Below are positions 1 through 6,931 of a stretch of 15,199 nt of DNA, piece by piece. Below the pieces are notes generated by a model that ran no database searches, was not told the DNA's origin, and saw nothing but the letters and a program-made list of their open reading frames with translations. The position numbers were made by a program, and so were the translations under genes. The stretch is from positions 1 through 15,199 of the forward strand of contig RXOD01005230.1 of the NCBI GenBank assembly GCA_005223375.1, written 5' to 3'. Source of the stretch: Amoebophrya sp. AT5.2 (Eukaryota; Sar; Dinophyceae; Syndiniales; Amoebophryaceae). Position 1 is the stretch's first letter; each line of letters opens with the position of its first letter.

Positions 1-204
1 TCGATGGAAAGCTCGCCGACTGCAGCCCTCCGGTCTCAGCTCTTTATTCGCGCCCTGACTCAAAGCCGATCCGAATAACGTACTTATAGGACCTCGTACT
101 CATTTAAATCGTCGATTTCGCCCGTAAATTTTTGGAAATCTCCATAGGTTCTTGCAGTTGTATAATGGCGATCGTTCGGGTGATCATCTTTAACCCTGTG
201 GCAG
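1..204. other. Unassigned left edge, intron-like
   Basis: No convincing coding frame is visible here. The part from about 60 to 200 is richer in A and T than what follows and ends in TTTAAC, then CCTGTGGCAG. That could be the 3' end of an intron whose upstream exon lies outside or at the very start of the window. No RNA gene was recognised. Confidence 0.3.
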
Positions 205-396
205 CTCGACGTGCGGGACTCCGTGGAGGCGCACCCGGCCCTGGCGAGCGCGTACGCTGGGCACGTTCGGTGGGACCAGAACCCTTTCGGCATTTGGGAC
301 GACTATCAGTCCGACCAGACCGGCCTCGGCCACGGGTGGCGCAGCGCGCGGCTCTGCGGCGGCGTGCACGTCGTTAGAAAGAGCCACGGATGCTAA
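205..396 (+). CDS. Possible terminal exon of an unrecognised gene
   Basis: A GC-rich frame is open from 184 to the TAA at 394-396, right after a candidate acceptor (GTGGCAG ending at 204). It has no ATG start. The 63 residues read LDVRDSVEAHPALASAYAGH, continue with a Trp/Asp/Tyr-rich stretch (NPFGIWDDYQSD) and end in KSHGC. The sharp jump in GC at 205 and the acceptor-like sequence suggest a last exon rather than a free-standing gene. The family is not recognised. Other frames overlap on both strands, so the call is weak. The upstream exon cannot be located. Confidence 0.3.
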   Translation, partial: LDVRDSVEAHPALASAYAGHVRWDQNPFGIWDDYQSDQTGLGHGWRSARLCGGVHVVRKSHGC

Positions 397-751
397 CAGC
401 AAGGCTCAAAATACATCCGAAATAGAATTACGCCCTGGAATACGGAACGCCTTCAGACCCTAGGCCTCAAATGCTTCAAGGGTGTCTCTCGTGAAGGTGC
501 GCAGCTGTCGGGTGTCGGGTGTCTTGTTCAAGGAGGCAGCAGATTTTTGCCTATGTCAAGACAGTCCAGCAGCTCCGCCGTTGTGGCACATAGTTTACGC
601 GCTTGCAGCTTTACAGGCTAGGTGGTACAGCTTGTCTGGGGAGGCCTTTGTGGCGTTCTGGACTTTGTTCGGCGTGGCTCTTGTTCGGACTGTAGATCCA
701 TGCCCATGCGTGGAGGGCGCGGTGCTTCTAATTGCGCTCCGCTGGCACGTC

Positions 752-797
752 GTATTTTAGCTGTATTCTCGATTGTATTTTGGCTGTATTTTGAGGA
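752..797 (+). repeat. Imperfect 23-bp tandem duplication
   Basis: Two adjacent 23-base units share GTATTTT, then A or G, then GCTGTATT, and diverge slightly in their second half. They lie in the T-rich spacer just before the GC-rich coding block. A role in transcription is possible but not shown. Confidence 0.6.
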
Positions 798-899
798 GAC
801 TTGGTAGCATCTTCGACCTTTCTAACGTCGCCGTCCGGGACCGGGAGAAACCGTACTGGCACCAGCTGCTGTGCCCCTACGAACCCGTGTGGAACACGT

Positions 900-943
900 T
901 TCGCGAGTACGCGGCCGGGATTGGGAGACCGCGTACTCGCGAA
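900..943. repeat. Perfect 15-bp inverted repeat, 14-nt loop
   Basis: Arms at 900-914 (TTCGCGAGTACGCGG) and 929-943 are exact reverse complements. They surround the 14-base loop at 915-928. The structure falls inside the open, protein-like frame that precedes the ATG at 1067. Confidence 0.9.
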
Positions 944-1066
944 CCGTCGTCCGCCCGCCCAACGACAGCTGCGAGAAAAACCACCGCCCCGTCGAAGAGC
1001 TCCTGGACAACGAGCGTGCCGCGGAACGCCGTCGACGTTTCGCCGTCATACTTATTCAACCACGAC

Positions 1067-3394
1067 ATGGTTGTCGATGATGCTGAGGATGAGGCCGCTG
1101 AGGGAGGTGGTGGATCCGGAGGAACATCTTCGATGGATGAAAAAAAGAATCCGGCGGTGGGAAAAAGTTTTGAAGTGGAGTACCCGGCGGAATATACGGT
1201 GGAAGGGCTGTACAAGACGGCGCGGGAAGTAGTGGCCGCGCAGGCGCGGGGGAAGAGCACCAGCATCCGCATGACGATGCAGCAGGAACAGGAGCGACAG
1301 CTCGGGAGTGCCTGGGTGGGATCTTACACAGGGGAAATGGTGGGGGAAATGGAGGTTGAAGCTAGTGCGGCGCCAGGGCGGCACGAGAACGATCCCTTCG
1401 CGGGGACGAGCAGTAGTGCGGCGCCAGGGCGGCGGATGAGTAAGCCGTTCCTGGCGACCACCGGGGATGACTTCGCCTACACCAGCACCAGCAGCGGCCG
1501 GAGGGATGATCGGGAAGATGCTCTGACGGATATTAATCGGAAAGATGGCACAACCCGGACTCCGACGAGTGCAAGCTCTGCGGAAGCCGTTTCGGAACAA
1601 AGGCGATTTTTGACGGGACGAAACAACAGTGCATCCAAGTCGGGCGGGACACGCAGGTGCGCGACGTTCGCCGGAATGTGGACGGCCTGTCGCGAAGATC
1701 GAGCGCCTCGAGGACGTCGCGGGGTACATCAAGAGCTAGCCGCCGCCCCCGAGTGGCTCTCGGAAATCTCGTTGGCGAATCTCGGGAAGAAGATTCGTTC
1801 CATTTTCTGGGCTGCGGCCATGCGCGCGCCCGCCGACGCGCTCACGGAAGCGGACGTGTTCGCGATCGAGACAGCCGGATCGAAAATCCGAAATCGCAGC
1901 GAGGGTACCTGGTCGGCCATGGGTACTTCTTCTCCAACCCCCCCTACCCCCCCCCTCTCCACCGCGATGTCCGACGCGGAGCACGGCGACCTGCACGAGA
2001 CGCTCGCCCTCTTCAACGCCGTCCGCCGGGAAAAACGGACAAACATTCTCCTGCGTAAGATCGGAGTGGCGCTGCAAAAGCAGGTGTGCGACGTGGTGCA
2101 CGTGGCGCAGGTGGAGAAGGGGATCGCGCAACTGGAGGCGGTGCTGGAGGAGCAGTGCTGCGCGGCGGACGAGGTCGGGGACTTCCGCGAGCCAGAGGTG
2201 GGGGCGGGGGGGGCGGAGGAGGAGGCCACCATCTTCCGCGGCGAGCCCTTCCTCGTGGTGGACCTGGGGAACTTGAACGCGAGGAGGAAGGAGCGCAATC
2301 TCCATCGGCAGATGAATTCGACGAAACGCGAAACGCGAATCGACCCCGCTTCCTCGTCCTCTGGAGGACATTCCTCTGGAGGACATCATGGTGCTGACGA
2401 AGATGTTGCTGGGAAACATCAAGATGGGAGAGCATCTGAAGTAGGGGGCTCACCTTGTCCGTGCGTGACTCTGGACCCGGTTGCGTATGCGGCAGCCGCA
2501 CGGCGGTTCGTGATGCGAAAGGCAGCAAACGACGCAAAACGAGCGGAGCAAGAAGCGAAACGCGTGGAGCGCAAGGCGGACGTCGTCGAAGAAGCGCTCG
2601 ACAACGTGCTGGAGAAAATGAAAAAATTGCAGCTGGATCTAACCACCGCAAAAGATCCGGGAGTGTCTACTGAGACAGCTCGGGAAGGAGCTGCACGGCG
2701 GAGAATATTGAGCGCGAGTATCGAGGATGAAAATCCGGAAAGCGTCGAGAGCGAACAGCTGAAGCTGAAGAGGAAGCTCTTGAGGGTCGTGCAAGATGAA
2801 AGAGGACGCGGGGGTCCTCCGGCAACATCTTCAACTTCTCGAAAACAAAACTACTTGGAGTATACCGCGACCCTGTTGGCGGGCTCGACGTCGAGCGGGA
2901 GAGAGGAGGAAGCGGGGGTGTCTCTACGTGACGGCGACTTTCAACGGCTCTCCGTAGAGGATTTCCACATCTTCGACGGCGCAGAAGACGCTTCCGTTCC
3001 GGTGCCGCTGGCTTTCTTCGGCTCGGCCGTGCCGTTGGTTGTTGGCCCTGAAGATGAGCAAGAAGTACTACCATCTCCGCCGGCAATGGCATACGAGCCG
3101 GAAGGTGTCGATCCGGGTCCGTACCTGACCACAAAAGGGATCAAAGCCGGTCCGCAAAGCACCACGAAGACGAACCCAAAAGCTACTTCTTCTGGCACCC
3201 TGTACAAGTTCGTGCCGCCATCGAAACTCCCGCACGTCGGAGGGGATGTCAGTTGGTCGTACACAGAGCAGCCGGAGTACTACGTCACGGCGATGCGCGA
3301 GGCCGAGCGAGTGGACCACGGGTTTGCGTTTCGTGCCGCGATCCTCGGCTGGGCCGCGGAACTGATGGGCGCGAACCCACTAGAGACCCATTAG
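1067..3394 (+). CDS. Large unrecognised low-complexity, coiled-coil protein
   Basis: The first in-frame ATG is at 1067 and the stop is TAG at 3392-3394, giving 775 residues. The frame is open back to about 773 without another ATG, so an upstream exon could add sequence. The start is acidic and Gly/Ser-rich (MVVDDAEDEAAEGGGGSGG). There are two SAAPGR repeats near residues 100-120, a Pro/Ser stretch, and a helix-rich middle (LHETLALFNAVRREKR). A strongly charged coiled coil spans about residues 480-530 (KAANDAKRAEQEAKRVERKA). The C-terminal third has SYTEQPEYYVTAMREAERVD and ends in GANPLETH. No enzyme motif, signal peptide or membrane segment was seen. I do not recognise the family. The length of the frame supports a real gene, although high GC also opens long shadow frames on the other strand. 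Unseen short introns are possible. Confidence 0.65.
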   Translation: MVVDDAEDEAAEGGGGSGGTSSMDEKKNPAVGKSFEVEYPAEYTVEGLYKTAREVVAAQARGKSTSIRMTMQQEQERQLGSAWVGSYTGEMVGEMEVEASAAPGRHENDPFAGTSSSAAPGRRMSKPFLATTGDDFAYTSTSSGRRDDREDALTDINRKDGTTRTPTSASSAEAVSEQRRFLTGRNNSASKSGGTRRCATFAGMWTACREDRAPRGRRGVHQELAAAPEWLSEISLANLGKKIRSIFWAAAMRAPADALTEADVFAIETAGSKIRNRSEGTWSAMGTSSPTPPTPPLSTAMSDAEHGDLHETLALFNAVRREKRTNILLRKIGVALQKQVCDVVHVAQVEKGIAQLEAVLEEQCCAADEVGDFREPEVGAGGAEEEATIFRGEPFLVVDLGNLNARRKERNLHRQMNSTKRETRIDPASSSSGGHSSGGHHGADEDVAGKHQDGRASEVGGSPCPCVTLDPVAYAAAARRFVMRKAANDAKRAEQEAKRVERKADVVEEALDNVLEKMKKLQLDLTTAKDPGVSTETAREGAARRRILSASIEDENPESVESEQLKLKRKLLRVVQDERGRGGPPATSSTSRKQNYLEYTATLLAGSTSSGREEEAGVSLRDGDFQRLSVEDFHIFDGAEDASVPVPLAFFGSAVPLVVGPEDEQEVLPSPPAMAYEPEGVDPGPYLTTKGIKAGPQSTTKTNPKATSSGTLYKFVPPSKLPHVGGDVSWSYTEQPEYYVTAMREAERVDHGFAFRAAILGWAAELMGANPLETH
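1363..1433 (+). repeat. 20-base direct repeat, 51-base spacing
   Basis: The 20-mer TAGTGCGGCGCCAGGGCGGC occurs exactly at 1363-1382 and 1414-1433. The spacing is a multiple of three, and both copies encode (A/S)SAAPGR within the large protein. This looks like an in-frame duplication. Confidence 0.85.
2357..2386 (+). repeat. Exact 15-base tandem duplication
   Basis: TCCTCTGGAGGACAT is repeated twice without a gap. It encodes the duplicated Ser-Ser-Gly-Gly-His segment of the large protein. The unit contains a small palindrome (TCCT..AGGA). It keeps the reading frame. Confidence 0.9.
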
Positions 3395-3699
3395 GGAGGA
3401 CCCAAAAGTGCTGTTGGAGTACTTCGCGAGTAGTAAAAAACTTCTGGCGCCATCTGGCCTGCTCATTCTGGACTCGATCTTTTGAATACAAATGAGTTGA
3501 AACAAATTAATTTTCTGTCGTAGGTCTGGGGAGGCTTGCCAGAGGTCGCCCCTGCTCGGTCCTCTGCGGGGGCGAGTGGGACGGCCTTGTAGCCGCGTGC
3601 TCGAAGCCCCTCCGATCCCTGCGGGGGGCATACTTTAATAGGTACCCGTATTGAGGCAAAGTATAATCAGCACGTTCGGGTCCTCTCTAAACCGAGGGC
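3395..3699. other. Intergenic spacer with two GC hairpins
   Basis: No gene is seen. After the stop codon the DNA turns AT-rich (about 3440-3520), as expected for a 3' untranslated region. Then come two G/C hairpins: TCGCCCC (3546-3552) with GGGGCGA (3569-3575), and GCCCC/GGGGC arms near 3606-3628. CTGCGGGG recurs in both. An in-frame TAA at 3688-3690 precedes the next ATG. Confidence 0.5.
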
Positions 3700-4389
3700 A
3701 TGGCGTTCTGGAACCAGGACGACCGGCGACAAAAAATCAGACAAAGGTTGGAAGGACTTTACGGCAAACTACGGCGCACGGTGTTTCAGGATCCGCCCCC
3801 CGGGTCCAGACCCCTGGGGGGGAAGGTGGGGACTGGAGCTGATTTTTCGGGGGAGGCTGGGAAAGGTGGATTTGCGTGGATCGACCGCGGCAGAACCGAC
3901 GCGAAGAAGGAGAAGGGTAGAAGTATGGGGGATAAAAATTCACCAGAAGATGAAGATCATAAAGCTGCGACTGCGAGTGGAGGACGAGGTGCTCTCAAAC
4001 CTGCTGCGGAGGACCATGGGTCTCGGAGACTGAACCACCTGGTGATCTTTCCCGAGCTGCGGAAGGACGGGGATTTCCTCCCCGCGTGGCGCGGCGTGCC
4101 CGCCCTCACGCAACAACACAGGTTGCAGCTGAAGCAAGAACTGTCGCTCTTCCTGTCCGCGAACTTGGACGACCCGTTTGCAGACCCGAGAAACATCGAC
4201 TCCGTGCTGCTGCCGCTGCTGTGGCACCTGGGGGAAACGCTGGAGGTGCCGCCGACGGCGGCGATACACGCGGATTGCTTCGGGTATGGCCATTTATTCT
4301 ACTTCACTCGGAAGTACTTCAAAAAAATTGTAGCGAGGACGCCCGGCGCTGAAATTCAAGGAGCAGCTGCGTGGCTTCTGCTTGCTTAG
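3700..4389 (+). CDS. Unrecognised 229-residue protein
   Basis: ATG at 3700 in the context GGGCATGG has an in-frame TAA 12 bases upstream, so the start is well placed. The stop is TAG at 4387-4389. The N-terminus is basic and helical (MAFWNQDDRRQKIRQRLEGL). A Gly/Lys-rich linker (about residues 40-110) follows, then a better-folded-looking C-terminal half: LNHLVIFPELRKDGDFLPAW, a Gln/Leu helix, DDPFADPRNID, LLPLLWHLGETLEVPP, GHLFYFTRKYF. No known family is recognised. Its last coding part (4258-4324) has a second, inverted copy just downstream, and the retroelement sits inside that second copy. The C-terminus could differ if a splice donor exists before 4389. Confidence 0.55.
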   Translation: MAFWNQDDRRQKIRQRLEGLYGKLRRTVFQDPPPGSRPLGGKVGTGADFSGEAGKGGFAWIDRGRTDAKKEKGRSMGDKNSPEDEDHKAATASGGRGALKPAAEDHGSRRLNHLVIFPELRKDGDFLPAWRGVPALTQQHRLQLKQELSLFLSANLDDPFADPRNIDSVLLPLLWHLGETLEVPPTAAIHADCFGYGHLFYFTRKYFKKIVARTPGAEIQGAAAWLLLA

Positions 4390-4504
4390 GAGGCCACGCG
4401 GCCTTTGGGGATGGGGACTGAAGAATGGGGGGATTAGCAGACCCCTTCCGGACCACCCCCCATATTGCTCTGGAATGGCCGAAGCAGTCCGCGTGTATCG
4501 CCGC
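4258..4504. repeat. Inverted pair X/X' (26 bases, one mismatch)
   Basis: Positions 4258-4283 within the coding frame, and the reverse complement of 4479-4504 downstream of its stop, match at 25 of 26 bases (core GCGGCGATACACGCGGA). The match continues as CCATT after a 6-base gap. The arms are 195 bases apart. Confidence 0.85.
4294..4324 (+). repeat. Repeat Y, intact copy of the insertion target
   Basis: This 31-base block starts TTATTCTACTTCACT and ends TACTTCAAAA. Its reverse complement is rebuilt by joining 4526-4554 to 12162-12163, which are the two sides of the retroelement: 15 exact bases, a 6-base variable middle, then 10 exact bases at the same spacing. It therefore shows what the target looked like before insertion. 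Confidence 0.8.
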
Positions 4505-4551
4505 GGTCGGTCAGTAGCTCAAAACTTTTGAAGTAGTTAGAAGTGAAGTAG
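4390..4551. other. Left host flank of the retroelement
   Basis: No gene is seen. It holds X' (4479-4504), the start of Y' (4526-4551), a small palindrome TCAAAACTTTTGA (4519-4531), and the half-site AAGTGAAGTAG immediately before the crossover AAT. A GCGGTCGGTCAG at 4503-4514 matches, inverted and with one mismatch, a sequence inside repeat A1. Confidence 0.6.
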
Positions 4552-4703
4552 AATGCTACACTTCACTTGTTAAATTATTGTTGATTTCGGTCGGTATCTC
4601 GATCGCGATTCATATCGCGCTGACTGACCGCCACGGCACAGTGAGTTTCTGGCACCGCAGCTAGGCTGCATAGTGCCAGATCGAGTTATACTTATTTCAG
4701 TCA
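4552..4703 (+). repeat. Repeat A1 (left end)
   Basis: This 152-base repeat matches A2 except at 4561, 4633, 4638 and 4654. It begins with the AAT core, then GCTACACTTCACTT. It contains the palindrome CGCGAT/ATCGCG and a hairpin (4648-4680) with 8-base arms TCTGGCAC/GTGCCAGA. It ends with an acceptor-like ACTTATTTCAG at 4690-4700. Confidence 0.92.
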
Positions 4704-4714
4704 TTGCGATTGAG

Positions 4715-5373
4715 ATGCCACCGAAAGACGCAGGGTCTAGCCGGATCAAGCACTACGATCAATTTCCAATGTTCACGTCGTTCCGGTTCATTCGAGGGTC
4801 ATTCAATGGATTGTCGGTCGTTTTTATTGAGATGGTTCTGCGAAAATTCGCTCGCTGTTGTATCTGCCCAAGCCTAGTGGCTGCTTCGGTCAATTCGGCA
4901 TTGAATGCTTGCGGGTGCGGGTCGTCGTCGTCGACTTTCCCCTTCCCCCTCTCACGACACGGCTTCAGAAGCCAGTTCGTCCCCACGATAATCTTTTATC
5001 GCGCCTTGCCGGAAATGCTTCAGGAGCTTTCCGCAGTCGCTGGGTAAGTGATCTCCCGTAGCTTCAGTAGCTTGGAGGCGGTCGCTAATAGATCAACACC
5101 ATGCCGACGACCAGTGTTTCAGTAACCTGGCAAGGCCTACGGTTAGAAATAGCAAGTCGAGACCGGGTTTCAGAAGCCCGCGTCTACGACTCATCACGGA
5201 TGAGCAGGGCACTTCTCAGAAGTTCTATATCATGGCCCGAAAATGGGACCGGTATCTGGGGCGTCGCCACGACGCTGCTACCGACTCTTGTGGGAGCACG
5301 GCGAGCACTTTCTGAATTAATTCACAGGCTTCTGCTTTCCCTACCTACGACTAATTCGTCTCAAGACGCATAG
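4715..5373 (+). other. Element leader with two small ORFs and a consensus splice donor
   Basis: Two short ATG frames lie between A1 and gag. 4715-5047 gives 110 residues starting MPPKDAGSSRIKHYDQF, and 5101-5373 gives 90 residues starting MPTTSVSVTWQG. Neither resembles a known protein. The first stops inside a perfect donor-like GGTAAGTGA (GT at 5044-5045). A leader intron from 5044 to an acceptor such as GTCTCAAG (ending 5365) would remove the second ORF and bring gag near the 5' end. Both ORFs may be chance. Confidence 0.3.
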
Positions 5374-5408
5374 TCACACACCATCGCGTCACACGCTAGA
5401 ACAACAAA
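5374..5408 (+). promoter_or_regulatory. Gag start context
   Basis: The gag ATG at 5409 is preceded by AACAACAAA, an A-rich context good for eukaryotic initiation. An in-frame TAG lies at 5397-5399, so the start cannot be further upstream without splicing. Confidence 0.4.
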
Positions 5409-6931
5409 ATGAGCGCGCCAGGCCTGACAACCTTGCAAACGATCCGCCTCGAGGCGGAGCAGGGGAAAAAATTCCGCCCGGCTCTTTTCAAGAACAATCC
5501 GACCCGAGCCATCCTCAAGGGGCTGTGGGACAAGTACGTGGCCGAAAAGAAGGCCAGCAACCAAATCAACGGCGACCAGATGCCGGACGCGTTCGAGCGC
5601 CTGGCGTACGCCAACTCGCTGTTCGACATTTCGGAAACCGGCCTCCTGATCGAGGCCGCCGACCACGAGAAGATCATGGACGTCCTTACGGAAACGCGCA
5701 TGGAATCGCTTAAGGAAATCGCGCGCGTAAACGTTACGCGGGCGGACCTGAAAGACTGCAAAGCCACGGGCCGCATGCTCGGCGTCCTGCAGGCCCTCCA
5801 GCTCACCATCAACTCAAGAAGGAAGAAAAAGAGGAGGATAAAAACCGCTTCGACGAACTCGCGCGCCAGTTTTCTGGCTCCGCGACCGGTACGGGCTTGC
5901 ACCCGAAGAAGGTGGCGTTGGTGTCGGACCGCGCCAAGGAACTGAATTTGGATGGTCTCGCGGCGGATTTCCTGCCCACACAGGACCAGGCGAACCAATT
6001 GAAGGCCCAGATGGAGCGGGGAGTGGCGTTCCCGTATGCTGATCTGAAACAGAAACCGTGGCACCCGAAACGGGCCGACTGGATCGGGAAGGTCGGCCTG
6101 TCTGAGTGCGAGGTGTCGGACCAGCTCAAGGACTTGGTGGCCGCGCATGGCGTCGATGGCAAGCTCGCCGAAAAACAGATGGTGACGGAAATGGCTGTAA
6201 AGGCCAAAAGAACGGAGATGCCCATCACGCAGTACTCTTTCTTGCTGGAGAAGTTCGTGGCGGCGTATGTCATCGCATCCGAGGACGATGACCTCGACAA
6301 GAACTTCGCGAAAATCGCGACGGCGTACAGGATGGCGGTCCTTGACGCCATGAACCTGTACGGGCCGAAGACGGTTATGATGTTCGACATCGACGTGCGC
6401 CAAGCCTGGGCGGAGGAGTCGCGCGCCGGTGGCTTCAAGCTGCTGGAGAAAGTCAAGGACTACAAGGGCAAGAAGTTCGATGAATTCATCTCACTCAAGC
6501 GCCAGCGCGATCACGATGAGCACAACAAAAAGCAGCAGGAAGACGCTAAGCGCCGCAAACAGGCTCAGCAGACGGAGCGTGAGAAGGAGGCCGCCCGGCG
6601 TAAAAACGAGAACAAGGGCAAATATGGGAAAGGCAAGCCTACGGGCGGTCGCGCCTCCGGTTTCGACCAGAACCAAAACACAGGCAAAAGCACCGAGAAC
6701 AGCTGGGGCCAGATCTGGAATTCGTGGGGCGCAGATGGTGCTGGTGGTGGCGATCATTCTACGCACCAAGGGCAAGGACATTCGACTGGGGCGGGCAGCG
6801 CTCAGTCCGAGCACAAAGGTCCGAAGGGAGGTGGCGGGAGCTCGGCTTCCGCTTCTACGTACCACGAAGAAGACGTCGTGAACGGACGTGGTGCTTTGTG
6901 TCTCAAAGCACGACATAGGTGGAGGTGGTAA
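5409..6931 (+). CDS. Gag-like protein, frame broken once
   Basis: The first ORF of the element. ATG 5409 opens a frame whose sensible protein (MSAPGLTTLQTIRLEAEQGK to about LGVLQALQLTIN) ends near 5810. The continuation is one base back, in the frame open from 5714 to the TAA at 6929-6931 (LKKEEKEEDKNRF onward). The joined product would be about 505 residues. It is helical and charged, with a very basic Lys/Arg/Gln coil around 6500-6610 and a Gly/Lys/Ser-rich tail suited to RNA binding, but no CCHC zinc knuckle. The gag role is inferred from position ahead of RT and from composition. The break may be a single-base indel, a sequencing error, or -1 recoding; an A-run (GAAAAAG, 5825-5831) is a weak slippery candidate. 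The end overlaps the RT ORF. Confidence 0.7.
5800..5831 (+). other. Gag frame break
   Basis: Protein-like sequence moves from the frame of 5409 to the frame one base earlier within this stretch. Both frames are open from 5714 to 5945, so the exact point cannot be fixed from sequence alone. Confidence 0.65.

Larger units (their letters stand above)
397..1066. other. Spacer and possible 5' region of the next gene
   Basis: From 397 to about 800 I see no supported gene. There is a short duplication of CGGGTGT near 509-525 and an imperfect 23-base tandem repeat (GTATTTTRGCTGTATT...) at 752-797. From about 773 the frame of the 1067-3394 protein is already open with no ATG, and from about 830 the DNA is GC-rich and protein-like (KPYWHQLLCPYEPVWNTF). 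An upstream exon of that gene may therefore lie here, entered after a splice acceptor such as TTGGTAG (ending 807) or CGGGAG (ending 846). Confidence 0.4.

Noticed and set aside
1052..2651. Three minus-strand frames of 212-228 residues
   Set aside because: They are opposite the 775-residue plus-strand frame and overlap each other, with Pro/Arg-rich shadow composition.
5396..6403. 335-residue frame on the minus strand
   Set aside because: It lies opposite the gag-like ORF, is Arg/Leu-rich as expected from the complement of GC-rich codons, and has no recognisable motif.
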